Shown piece by piece: positions 25,412 to 33,349 of a stretch of DNA of 35,311 nucleotides. The stretch comes from Deltaproteobacteria bacterium (GTDB lineage Bacteria > Desulfobacterota > Desulfomonilia > UBA1062): the NCBI GenBank assembly GCA_029547045.1, contig JAKPQL010000013.1, positions 1-35,311 of the forward strand, given 5' to 3'. A program made the position numbers and the translations under genes. The notes under the pieces are model-generated. The model searched no databases and had not been told where the DNA came from. It saw only the letters and a list, made by a program, of their open reading frames with translations. Position 1 is the stretch's first letter, and each line of letters starts with the position of its first letter.

Positions 25412-26803
25412 ATGGCACACATTCTCATAGTTGAAGACGACATCAACCTGGGACAGGTCATCTTCCAGGAACTGAAAAGGCACAATCACGAGGTGGAGCT
25501 CGTCGAGAACGCCGAGGCTGCCCTGGTGAGGGTGAACAAGTACATCTACGACCTCATGCTCACCGACCTGAAGCTTCCCGGCATTGACGGCATCGAACTC
25601 CTCAAGAAGGTCAAGCTGGCGAACCCCACCACCATTGTGCTCGTCATGACCGGGTACGCATCGGTGGACACGGCCGTTATCGCCATGAAGAACGGCGCCC
25701 AGGACTTCATCCAGAAGCCCTTCGGCCTGCACGAACTGGTGCAGAAGATCGACGACGCCCTTTCGCTGAAGCGGATGAAAAACGAGATAGACTACCTCCG
25801 ACATGCCCAGGAGGACATCATCTACCGAACCGCGGACATCATCGGCGTGAGCCCTGCCCTGAGAAAGGTCCTCAAGACGGTGGAAAAGGTTGCAAAGGCG
25901 GACTCGACCCTGCTCGTCACCGGAGAGACCGGGGTGGGCAAGGGTCTCATCGCCGGAGCCATCCACCACAACTCCAGCAGGGCGGCCAACAACTTCGTCC
26001 AGGTCAACTGTGCGGCCCTTCCCCACCACATCCTGGAGAGCGAGCTCTTCGGCCACGAGAAGGGTGCCTTCACCGGGGCCGTGCGCATGAGGGTCGGCAG
26101 GGTGGAGCAGGCGAACATGGGCACCATCTTCCTCGACGAGATCGGGGACATGGATATCGGCCTGCAGGCCAAGATCCTCCGGGTCCTTGAGGAGAGGGAA
26201 TTCGAGCGGGTCGGCGGCGAACGGACCATCAAGGTGGACGTGCGGGTGATCGCCGCCACGAACCAGGACCTGTACAATCTGGTGGAGCGGGGCAAGTTCC
26301 GCGAGGACCTGTTCTACCGGATCAACGTGGTCAACATCCACATCCCGCCCATCCGTCAGCGCAAGGAGGACATCGAGCCCCTGGTGAGCTATTTCATCGC
26401 GAAGTACTGCCGGGAGTTCAACAAGGCGGTGATGGGGATCGAACCCCAGGCCCTCGAAGCCCTGAAGGAATACGACTGGCCCGGCAATGTCCGCGAGATC
26501 AGGAACTCCATAGAACGGGCGATCCTGCTGGCTGAAGGCGAACAGATCCGGGCCCAGGACATCTCGGTCCTCCGCCCGGGACCCTCCCAGGCCGCTGGCG
26601 TGGAGAGCGGCGATAACGGCGATCAGAAGAGGTCCATGTCCACATTGGCCCTGTCCGAGCGGGACATGATCCTCGACGCCCTGCGGAAGAACGACTGGGT
26701 CCAGAAGGAAGCCGCATCCATGCTGGGGATCAGCAAACGGGTCATCCACTACAAGATCAGGAAGTACGGTATCACCCACCCCCGGTGGATCAAGAACCGA
26801 TAA
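25412..26803 (+). CDS. sigma-54-dependent response regulator, NtrC family
   Basis: A 463-residue regulator. Receiver domain (1-120) with acid pocket VEDD (7-10), phosphorylation Asp52 (LMLTDLKLPG), Thr80 (VMTG) and Lys102 (KPF). The AAA+ domain (~140-375) has Walker A GETGVGKG (171-178), the sigma-54 contact loop GAFTGA (218-223) and Walker B GTIFLDEIGDM (~237-247). A Fis-type HTH closes the protein (~420-455, KNDWVQKEAASMLGISKR). Walker A ends in Gly where Glu is usual. No histidine kinase is adjacent, so it is an orphan. No Shine-Dalgarno lies before the ATG (preceding bases are CTACTTTCCATCT). Its last 14 bp overlap the opposite gene. Confidence 0.95.
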   Translation: MAHILIVEDDINLGQVIFQELKRHNHEVELVENAEAALVRVNKYIYDLMLTDLKLPGIDGIELLKKVKLANPTTIVLVMTGYASVDTAVIAMKNGAQDFIQKPFGLHELVQKIDDALSLKRMKNEIDYLRHAQEDIIYRTADIIGVSPALRKVLKTVEKVAKADSTLLVTGETGVGKGLIAGAIHHNSSRAANNFVQVNCAALPHHILESELFGHEKGAFTGAVRMRVGRVEQANMGTIFLDEIGDMDIGLQAKILRVLEEREFERVGGERTIKVDVRVIAATNQDLYNLVERGKFREDLFYRINVVNIHIPPIRQRKEDIEPLVSYFIAKYCREFNKAVMGIEPQALEALKEYDWPGNVREIRNSIERAILLAEGEQIRAQDISVLRPGPSQAAGVESGDNGDQKRSMSTLALSERDMILDALRKNDWVQKEAASMLGISKRVIHYKIRKYGITHPRWIKNR

Positions 26804-28646
26804 TATCCACGTAGACCGAGGTAATCTCCGGATCAAGTCCCTTGCCGGACATGGCGCACAATTCCTTCAGGGCGTCCTCGTGCCTCATGCGCGTGCGGTA
26901 GAGCCTCGGCGTGGTCAGCGCATTGTAGGTGTCCACCACCCTCATGGCGCGTGCAGACAGTGGTATCTCGCTGCCCTTGAGGCCCCGGGGATATCCGCTG
27001 CCGTCGAAATTCTCGTGGTGATGTATCAGGATGTCGTCATCGAGGTTGATCACCGCCATATCCTTGAGCATGCGCGAGGAGATGATGGGGTGGGAATTGA
27101 GCTTCTTCTTGTCAAAGGGGGTCAGGTCACCCTTCGTGAACAGGGTTGTGGGAATGCCTAGGTAGCCGATGTTTGCGGCAAGGGCCGACGTCGCCCACTG
27201 GTTGGCCAGCACGTCACCCATGCCCAGCTCCTTGGCCAGCGTGTAGGTCTGGTCCGAGACCTTGAGGGAATACCCCATGGGGTACCCGGCCCGCAGGTCG
27301 CTCATGATGGACGCCGTGTTCAGGATGCCCAGGTACCAGTCCTGAATATCCGAGTCATATCCCACCGCAACGGCCCATGCCGGGGCGAGGTACGTGGAGA
27401 CCCACTCGGAGATGTCCTGGGGAAGCCCTTCGTGATGCAGGTACCCGAGATCGTGGCCTTCCCAGCTCACCGGCATGCCCGGTGCGTTGTAGCGGATGCA
27501 GATCTCGTCAGCCTGGCACTGGACCTTGAGGAGGTGGAGCATCTCGGACAGCGACGCCAGGGAGGGACCCGACTGCAGGAGCCTGCGCATGCGGAGCTCC
27601 AGCGAGAGGTTCACCGCCTTCATGACAGGGGTCTGGGCAAAGGCCGCCACGTGGATGCCCTTCTTCTTCGCGTGGAACAGGGTCTGATGGGCCATGTGGA
27701 TGATGCCCTTGGCATCCTGGGCGTCGTCGGGCATGGTGGCCACCCCGATGGTCATGGTGTCCGCGAGATCGGCGCCGAGACTGAGCGTGGCCTTGTGCAG
27801 CGCGGTCACGGCGTCCCGTGAGGTGCATCCGGGCAGGATCACGAAGAAGCTCAGCTCCTCGTAGCGCAGCACCTTGTCGTAGCATCGCAGCCCATCCTGG
27901 ATCCTCTTCGCCATGGTCTTCAGCGTCCTGATGCCCTCGGGAATATGCTGGTACAGCCCGAACTTGTCCCTGTCTTCGATCTCGATGATGGCGACGGAGA
28001 GCGGGAAGCACAGGCGCTTGGAGAGCTCCTCGTACTGGTGGAGCACGTCCAGGAGGATATGCCGCTGGGGCACGTCGATGCGGATGTCCAAGGCGTCATC
28101 GAAGTCCCGATCCGGGGACAGCACCTCTCTGAGCACCTTTTCCGAGCTCAGCAACAGGTGTTTCGCCAGGACGAGGTCGTTGATGCAGAAGGCCTTCTGG
28201 CCCTTCCGGAACAGCTCGATGCACCCGATGACCTTGGTATCCTTGTAGATGGGCAGACCCATCACGGAGGTGCAGTGGATGGGGAGCTCCTGGGCCTCGA
28301 TCCCTGCCTGCTTCACGTCCGGGACAAGGATGGGCTTGGCCATTTCTCTGATGGTATCGGTGAAGATGTCACCCTTCTCGATATCCGCCGGTATCTCGCC
28401 CTGGAGCCCCCTGCAGAACCATGTGTCCTGGGGCTCCCAGATATAGACGAAGGCCACGTCATAGGGGGTGATGTGTCCTATGAAGTTCAGGAACAGGTCC
28501 GATACCTTTTCGATCCGTACCTCCACATCGGAGAGGAGAGAGACCTGAAAGAGCAACGGGATGATATCTGCGTTGTTTTTTATGAAATCCGGCGAGAGTT
28601 CAAGTGTTCGGTCAACTATATATTCGTTCAGTCGTTCAGGCCACAT
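26790..28646 (-). CDS. GAF-GGDEF-HD-GYP protein with degenerate catalytic motifs
   Basis: A 618-residue soluble signalling protein. Residues ~25-180 look like a GAF sensor domain (SVMGLPIYKDTKVIGCIELF). Residues ~190-335 have the diguanylate cyclase fold, but the GGDEF signature is replaced by RYEEL (261-265). Residues ~455-600 match HD-GYP: IGYLGIPTTLF (493-503), HP (519-520), HHHE (542-545), DGSGYPRGLKG (548-558) and VVDTYNALT. The HD dyad itself is replaced by Ala-Asn (491-492). It probably lacks cyclase activity and may lack phosphodiesterase activity, so it could be a receptor or protein-interaction module (inference). A weak GGGA precedes the ATG. It ends tail-to-tail with the response regulator gene. 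Confidence 0.85.
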   Translation of the reverse strand: MWPERLNEYIVDRTLELSPDFIKNNADIIPLLFQVSLLSDVEVRIEKVSDLFLNFIGHITPYDVAFVYIWEPQDTWFCRGLQGEIPADIEKGDIFTDTIREMAKPILVPDVKQAGIEAQELPIHCTSVMGLPIYKDTKVIGCIELFRKGQKAFCINDLVLAKHLLLSSEKVLREVLSPDRDFDDALDIRIDVPQRHILLDVLHQYEELSKRLCFPLSVAIIEIEDRDKFGLYQHIPEGIRTLKTMAKRIQDGLRCYDKVLRYEELSFFVILPGCTSRDAVTALHKATLSLGADLADTMTIGVATMPDDAQDAKGIIHMAHQTLFHAKKKGIHVAAFAQTPVMKAVNLSLELRMRRLLQSGPSLASLSEMLHLLKVQCQADEICIRYNAPGMPVSWEGHDLGYLHHEGLPQDISEWVSTYLAPAWAVAVGYDSDIQDWYLGILNTASIMSDLRAGYPMGYSLKVSDQTYTLAKELGMGDVLANQWATSALAANIGYLGIPTTLFTKGDLTPFDKKKLNSHPIISSRMLKDMAVINLDDDILIHHHENFDGSGYPRGLKGSEIPLSARAMRVVDTYNALTTPRLYRTRMRHEDALKELCAMSGKGLDPEITSVYVDIIGS

Positions 28647-28706
28647 AACAGTTCCCGCTTACTCCCCCAAAACCCATGGATTCTCAATGTACAAGAGAAA
28701 GGATCT
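28647..28706. other. short spacer upstream of the HD-GYP-type gene
   Basis: This spacer lies between the possible 41-residue gene and the GAF-GGDEF-HD-GYP gene on the same strand. It may carry the promoter or leader of the larger gene. No clear -35/-10 pair or terminator was seen. Confidence 0.3.
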
Positions 28707-28832
28707 TTATCTGGACCAGTGCTGTGAGCACCAGTACGACTCGAATTCCCTGCAGGCCCTCTTCAGATCGTTCAAGGACCTGATGCCCAGTCTTCCGAGC
28801 TGTTCGAGTATCTCTCTTCTCGTGAGCCTCAT
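28707..28832 (-). CDS. possible 41-residue protein
   Basis: A short open frame begins MRLTRREILEQLGRLG and ends in an aromatic, cysteine-containing tail (ESYWCSQHWSR). The first 25 residues have the periodicity of a helix-turn-helix (LTRREILEQLGRLGIRSLNDL). GC-rich third positions (about 70%) continue only through this part; upstream the same frame becomes AT-rich and unlike coding DNA, so the internal ATG at 28832 is preferred over 28964. GGGGG lies 8 nt upstream as a weak ribosome site. It is oriented with the HD-GYP-type gene 60 bp downstream. It could also be chance or a gene remnant. Confidence 0.4.
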   Translation of the reverse strand: MRLTRREILEQLGRLGIRSLNDLKRACREFESYWCSQHWSR

Positions 28833-29049
28833 GATAAAGACCCCCACGCAATCAGCAACTTGTGTGCAAAGAAACTGCAAACATGGTGCCACACCCTCTG
28901 ATTTATATAATAAGCTGATATTATAGTTGATAAATACTGCAGGCACGCATGAGGACCGATTCACTCGTAGATACTTTCTTACTCTTTATAAGAAATATAT
29001 TTCATACCGCATTTCGGTTGCGCTGTCATATGAAACAGGACTCTGCCCG
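28833..29049. other. AT-rich intergenic island with two palindromes
   Basis: About 200 bp without a supported gene and clearly richer in A+T than the rest of the window. It holds TATAATA-AGCTGA-TATTATA (28906-28925), a 7-bp inverted repeat that places a TATAAT box on each strand, and the perfect 12-bp palindrome GAAATATATTTC (28992-29003). It should contain the promoter for the small gene or the HD-GYP-type gene. No consensus -35 hexamer was found at 16-18 bp from either TATAAT. Confidence 0.45.
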
Positions 29050-29068
29050 GCCCTAAGGCCTCAGGGGC
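29050..29068 (-). terminator. weak hairpin at the murJ 3' end
   Basis: On the minus strand GCCCCTGAGG and CCTTAGGGC are complementary apart from a bulged C and one G-T pair. The hairpin overlaps the murJ stop. It lacks a proper T-run, with only CCTGTTTCAT further on, so function as a terminator is uncertain. Confidence 0.3.
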
Positions 29069-30602
29069 GGGTATGACCGACAAGCCCCCCTCGAACCCCC
29101 ATAACCCACAGGAGTCCAAAGTACAGGGCGATCCCCAGGAAAACCCCCGCAGAGAGCACCGATGCAGAGGAGAGGGTGAACCCGTGCGCCCAGACATCCA
29201 TCCGCGCAAGGGGGATGAGGGCGGCCCCCATGATGAGGGAGGCGACCAGCATCTTCACCACCTGGGAACGATGATCGGCTGACAGGCGGACCCCCATGTG
29301 CGCTATGTATCTATGCTGGATCGCGAGCTGGACCAGCACCGCACAGCTGCTCGCCAGGGCGATGCCTGCATGCTGCATGAACCGCATGAGCACGATGCAG
29401 CCGAGGATGTTCACCCCCAGGCTGATCCAGGAGATATTCACCACGATCTTGGCCTTCTGCATGGAATAGAGCGCCTGGGTCTGGATGCGGGTGTACCCGA
29501 TGGCCCAGAGGCTCAGGGCGTACATCTGCAGTGCATATGCCGACCCCAGCACATCGGCATTGGTGAAGGCCCCCCGCATGAAGAGGACGGAAAAAATGGG
29601 CCTCGCCAGCACCATGATGCCCATGGTTGCGGGGATCGTGAAGAGAAGGACCGCGAGGACCCCCTTGCCCATGAGCGCGGAAAACCCCTCGGCATCCATG
29701 CGGGCCGATGCCGAGCTCATGGACGGCAGCATGACGTTGCCCACAGCAAAAGCGAAGATCCCCAGCGGGAGCTCGAGGATCCGGTTGGAGTAGTAGAGGT
29801 AGGACACGCTTCCCTGGGGCAGGAGCGAAGCCAGCAGCGTTCCTACGAGCACATTGATCTGGTAGATCGATGCCCCCACGGCAGCGACCCCCATGAGCCG
29901 TACCACCTGGCGAACCCTCGGTGAATGGAGGTCCCAGAGGACCTTCAGCGGGACACCGCGTTTCCTCAAGGGGGGAATCTGTACGAGGATCTGCGCGATA
30001 CCGCCCGACACCACGCCCCAAGCCAGCGCATCCGCCGCCGATGTGATCAGGGGGTATGCCACGTGGAGCACCAGTGGCACCCCGATCATGAAGACGTTCA
30101 TGATGATGGGAGCGGCGGCGGGCATGGCGAAGTGCCCCAGGGAGTTCAGAACGCCCATCAGGAGGGCCGCGATCCCGATGAGCAGGATGAAGGGGAACAT
30201 GATGCGTGTCAGGTGCACGGTGACATCGAACACGCCCGAGTGCAGGAAACCCGGGGCGATGAGACCCACCAGGAGCGGCGCAAGGATCTCTCCGGCAACG
30301 ACGACAGCGGCAAGGGCGGCGAACGTGAGGCCCAGGACCTGCTGGGCCATGCGAAAGGCCCGGGCGAGACCCTCACGCTCCTTCACCTCGCTGAACACGG
30401 GTACAAAGGCAACGCTCACCGCCCCCTCGGCCATGAAGCGACGCAGGAGATTGGGGATCCGGAAGGCCACCACAAAGGCATCGGCCAGGAGACCCGCGCC
30501 GAGCAACCATGCCATGATCATGTCGCGGACAAAGCCGAGCACACGACTGACCGCGGTGAGTCCGCCCACCGTTGCCACGTGTCTCCGGAAGCCGTCTTTC
30601 AT
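29061..30602 (-). CDS. murJ: lipid II flippase MurJ (MviN)
   Basis: A 513-residue MOP-superfamily membrane protein with about 14 helices that flips lipid II across the inner membrane. The start contains the family signature TAVSRVLGFVRDMIMAWLLGAG and DAFVVAFRIPNLLRRFMAEGA (~14-60), with the conserved Arg residues of the central cavity. Further typical segments are GSVSYLYYSNRILELPLGIFAFAVGNVMLPSMS (~255-290, read in two parts) and YTRIQTQALYSMQKAK. Length is normal. It lies 46 bp downstream of the DUF1573 gene, probably in one operon. Only a weak ribosome site is visible. Confidence 0.95.
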   Translation of the reverse strand: MKDGFRRHVATVGGLTAVSRVLGFVRDMIMAWLLGAGLLADAFVVAFRIPNLLRRFMAEGAVSVAFVPVFSEVKEREGLARAFRMAQQVLGLTFAALAAVVVAGEILAPLLVGLIAPGFLHSGVFDVTVHLTRIMFPFILLIGIAALLMGVLNSLGHFAMPAAAPIIMNVFMIGVPLVLHVAYPLITSAADALAWGVVSGGIAQILVQIPPLRKRGVPLKVLWDLHSPRVRQVVRLMGVAAVGASIYQINVLVGTLLASLLPQGSVSYLYYSNRILELPLGIFAFAVGNVMLPSMSSASARMDAEGFSALMGKGVLAVLLFTIPATMGIMVLARPIFSVLFMRGAFTNADVLGSAYALQMYALSLWAIGYTRIQTQALYSMQKAKIVVNISWISLGVNILGCIVLMRFMQHAGIALASSCAVLVQLAIQHRYIAHMGVRLSADHRSQVVKMLVASLIMGAALIPLARMDVWAHGFTLSSASVLSAGVFLGIALYFGLLWVMGVRGGLVGHTRP

Positions 30603-30648
30603 GTCGGCCGAGGGGTCCTTCGTGCTGGGGCAAGGTATGGAAGACGGG

Positions 30649-31401
30649 TCATTTGTTCTCCATGGAGGCCCGGACTTGGATGATCTTGGCCCTGAGATCC
30701 TCCAGGCTGGTCTCTATCTGCACGGTCCCGAAAAACCGGGTATTGCGGGGGGTAGGGGTGAAGCTCAGCTCGAGGGTGAGAGCCTGCCCGCTCTCCAGCT
30801 TCTGCGGTCCCTCCAGCCTGCGGCCGTCCTTATGGGACAACGAGAGCACCGTGTCCGGGTACAGGGCGATCTTTTCCAGCGTCACCGGGCCTTTGCCCTT
30901 GTTTATGATGGTGATGGCGCGTTTATATGTCGATCCGGGATTCACGTTCCTGAAATCGATCTGCATGGGGCTGACGGCCAGGACATCCCTCACCCTGAGC
31001 TTCATGGTGAGGGATACGACGGGGTTGTCCGGTGCATTGGTCTCGATCTCGATGGTTTTCGAGTACACCTCCCTGGTCCGGATATACCTGGTGGGGATGC
31101 TCACCGCCACCTTGATCGACTTGCCGGGGCTCACCATATATCTGCCCTCATCAGAAGCCCGTCCTCCCGGGACGGTCACCGTGGCCCCTCAACAGGGCTT
31201 GGGCCGGATCATGAGCTCCTGGTCGCCGGTATTGTGCAGGGTGAACTCGTGAACTGCGTCCTTCCCCTCGATGACGTCTCCTGCGTCGTATACCCGCTCT
31301 TCCGCCTGTACCCGGGGCGCTGCATGGCACGCGGCATCACCCAGCAGGAGGAGCAGGAAGCACAGGATGCATGTGTAACCATATGTTACGGATCTTGCCA
31401 T
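30649..31401 (-). CDS. exported DUF1573 protein with in-frame TGA: candidate selenoprotein
   Basis: One frame of 250 codons is interrupted only by TGA at codon 71 (31191-31189). A signal peptide (MARSVTYGYTCILCFLLLLLGDAACHA) leads into the DUF1573 start (VYDAGDVIEGKDAVHEFTLHNTGDQELMI). This is followed by KPC-TGA-GATVTV, where the family usually has a conserved Cys in P-x-CGCT. After the TGA the frame continues for 179 codons with the family pattern PGKSIKVAVSIPT...NAPDNP and a second Ig-like domain (~150-250). GGAGGTGA is an excellent ribosome site before the ATG. Options are selenocysteine (see hairpin 31159-31175), a nonsense mutation or sequencing error, or reinitiation at GTG 31179. The protein would be periplasmic, with a Cys70-Sec71 pair. 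Confidence 0.7.
31159..31175 (-). promoter_or_regulatory. candidate bacterial SECIS hairpin
   Basis: Read on the minus strand, CCGTCC-CGGGA-GGACGG forms a perfect 6-bp stem with a 5-nt loop. The stem begins at nucleotide 17 and the loop at nucleotide 23, counting the T of the TGA as 1. Published bacterial SECIS rules require a loop 16-37 nt from the UGA with a G among the first two loop bases; this loop starts CG. A bulged U as in E. coli fdhF is not present, and such short GC hairpins are common in GC-rich DNA. Confidence 0.4.
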
Positions 31402-31479
31402 ACCATCACCTCCGGTCTCTGGCTAACACAAGTGGCCTCCTATTTCCACAGGGTTTTCCCGCTCCAGGCAGGGAACTGG

Positions 31480-31508
31480 TTGACTTTTCAGGCATCACGG
31501 CATAGATC
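31480..31508 (+). promoter_or_regulatory. possible promoter giving a leaderless TPR-HTH transcript
   Basis: TTGACT (31480-31485), a 17-bp spacer and TAGATC (31503-31508) lie directly before the ATG at 31515. Transcription would start at about the ATG itself. The -10 box is a poor match, but the gene also lacks a Shine-Dalgarno, which fits a leaderless mRNA. Confidence 0.35.
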
Positions 31509-31514
31509 TTAGCC

Positions 31515-32654
31515 ATGCGCGGAAAACTGGAACACCCGAGAGGACTCATCGAGCTGATTTCCGTCGAAGTGGAGCGTATCGACCATGAATATCGGGAGCT
31601 CTGGCTGAGCTTCGAATATACCTGCCCCGGCGGTGAGTACAAGTCGGCCATGGTCCTTCCCATCAGCAACTCCAAGGAGATGGCGAATTTCTTCTTCAAG
31701 GAGCTCATCAGCGAGGCCAAGCACCTCTCCGAGATCGAGAAGAGCGACGCCCTGAGCGTGGGACTCTTCGTGGCCAACAAGACCGACACCATGCTCCCCA
31801 TCAAAAACCTGTGCCAGAGGGTCATCGACACCCTGAACACCGACGAGGAGCTCCACGAAAACAGGGACTTCATAGACCTGTGCACCTCGGGCTTCCACTT
31901 CAAGGACCCCTCCCGGTCACTGAGCTCCAAGGGATTCGAGGAGCGTCTCAAGATCTTCATGGCCAGGGCCACCGAAAAGATGTCCCAGGGCTACTACACC
32001 ATAGCCGCCGACGACCTGGAGAAGGCCAACGTCCTGTGCGCCACGAGCCCCATCATCTCCAAGCTCATCGGCATCTGCCACCGGGAGCTGGGGCACCTCG
32101 ACATCGCCCTGGAGATGTTCAACCGGGCCATGGAACTGGGTGACAAGGAGAAGGACACCTATCTCTACCTCTCCGAGATCCACTTCTTCCTCAACGACAT
32201 GGAGCGCGCATACGAGATCCTGGACAAGATGCTGCTGGAGTACCGCGACGACATCAGGGCCATGGTGGAGCTCGCGAACATCCGCTACCAGATGGGGCAG
32301 GACTACATACCGCTCCTGGACAAGGCCTTCGGGCTGGACGCAGAACTGACCCGCACCACCCTCCTGCAGACCTTTGTCTTCAAGAAGGTGGGAGGCGGCA
32401 AGAAATCCCGCATCGCCATCGAGGATGCTTCCCGGCTGCTTGCCATCCCCGAGGCCACGCTGCGGCAGCTCGCCCAGACCAACAGGATACCCGCAAGGGC
32501 CTTCCCTGACAACGAAGAGCTGGTGCTTGACGAAAACGAGCTCAAGGCATGGGCTCATGTATACAGGAGATACAAGCTGCTTGCCGATGAGATCGACAGA
32601 GCTGACACTCAGCAGGGGGGAGATAAGCATCAGGACGTGGCTCTACTTTCCTGA
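31515..32654 (+). CDS. TPR protein with C-terminal excisionase-like HTH
   Basis: A 379-residue soluble protein. Residues 1-130 are an unrecognised alpha/beta region (EYRELWLSFEYTCPGGEYKSAMVLPI). TPR-type helical repeats cover ~150-275 (MSQGYYTIAADDLEKANVL, LGHLDIALEMFNRAMELGD, MERAYEILDKMLLEYRDD). Residues ~298-350 resemble a MerR/excisionase-type DNA-binding domain: AIEDASRLLAIPEATLRQLAQ, then NRIPARAF and LDENELKAW. The combination suggests a regulator that senses protein partners through TPRs (inference). No Shine-Dalgarno is visible upstream. Its end overlaps the start of the hydrolase reading frame by 68 bp. Divergent from DUF1573. Confidence 0.82.
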   Translation: MRGKLEHPRGLIELISVEVERIDHEYRELWLSFEYTCPGGEYKSAMVLPISNSKEMANFFFKELISEAKHLSEIEKSDALSVGLFVANKTDTMLPIKNLCQRVIDTLNTDEELHENRDFIDLCTSGFHFKDPSRSLSSKGFEERLKIFMARATEKMSQGYYTIAADDLEKANVLCATSPIISKLIGICHRELGHLDIALEMFNRAMELGDKEKDTYLYLSEIHFFLNDMERAYEILDKMLLEYRDDIRAMVELANIRYQMGQDYIPLLDKAFGLDAELTRTTLLQTFVFKKVGGGKKSRIAIEDASRLLAIPEATLRQLAQTNRIPARAFPDNEELVLDENELKAWAHVYRRYKLLADEIDRADTQQGGDKHQDVALLS

Positions 32655-33347
32655 GCCGGCTCCGAGACGTCTCCTGAGCACCCTCGTTTTCTGCCACGGG
32701 ATACCAGGCTCGAACCCAGACCCCCACGACAGGGGGTACCTGCCACTGTTCGAGACCTTCACGGGCCTCGGCTTCGCCTGCGCCACCTTCAACTTCCGGG
32801 GGTGCGGCGCCTCGGGCGGCAACATCGACATGCGGGGATGGGAGGCTGACCTGGATGCGGCCCTCGACGGAGTGCTGAACAGCCCGGGCATCGACATCGG
32901 CTCGGTGCACTGCATCGCGTTCTCCGCAGGGGGGGCCGTGGCGCCAAGGTCATCTCCTACCAGAAGGAGGTCTCGAGCCTCCTGCTCATGGCCACGCCGC
33001 AGAACTTCACGGACATACTGCCCGCCGACCCGGAACTGCTGAGGCACCACTTCGCTGCCATCGGCACCATCCGGGACCCCTCCTTCCCGGAAGACCTCTC
33101 CCGGTGGTACCATGGATTCCTTGAGCTCGACCCTGCGCGATGGTTGCCCTTCATCCATCCGCGGCCGGTGGGCATCGTGCACGGAGACCGTGACGAGACC
33201 GTGCCGGTGCGCCACGCCCATGCCCTCTACAAGGCGGCCTGGGAACCCAAGCGCCTCACCATCCTCCCCGATGCCACCCACCAGCTGAGGAAGGACCCCC
33301 GGATCGTTGAGGTCATACGGACCTGGCTGGAGGAGGTCATGCGGTAG
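32587..33347 (+). pseudogene. alpha/beta hydrolase, broken by a one-base frameshift
   Basis: Two frames join into one alpha/beta hydrolase. The first (from ATG 32587) has the oxyanion motif LVFCHGIPGSNPDPHDRGY, NFRGCGASGG and the nucleophile elbow IAFSAGGAV (GxSxG-like, Ser in FSAGG). Directly after this the frame fails, and the -1 frame continues with KVISYQKEVSSLLLMATPQNF, then GIVHGDRDETVPVRHAH (acid) and DATHQLRKDP (catalytic His). A missing G at about 32929-32942, near a run of seven Gs, explains the break: with one base restored the length is exactly 254 codons. Either a real mutation or a homopolymer sequencing error. It starts inside the TPR-HTH gene and ends 2 bp before the siroheme gene. 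Confidence 0.75.
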
Positions 33348-33349
33348 TC

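Noticed and set aside
29893-31512. 539-codon frame opposite murJ and DUF1573
   Set aside because: Antisense to conserved murJ and DUF1573 sequence, with Arg/Ala/Thr-rich composition typical of shadows.
32929-32945. Programmed -1 frameshift in the hydrolase
   Set aside because: The G run does not form a proper slippery heptamer in this frame (the preceding base is A), and alpha/beta hydrolases are not known to use frameshifting. Mutation or homopolymer error is simpler.
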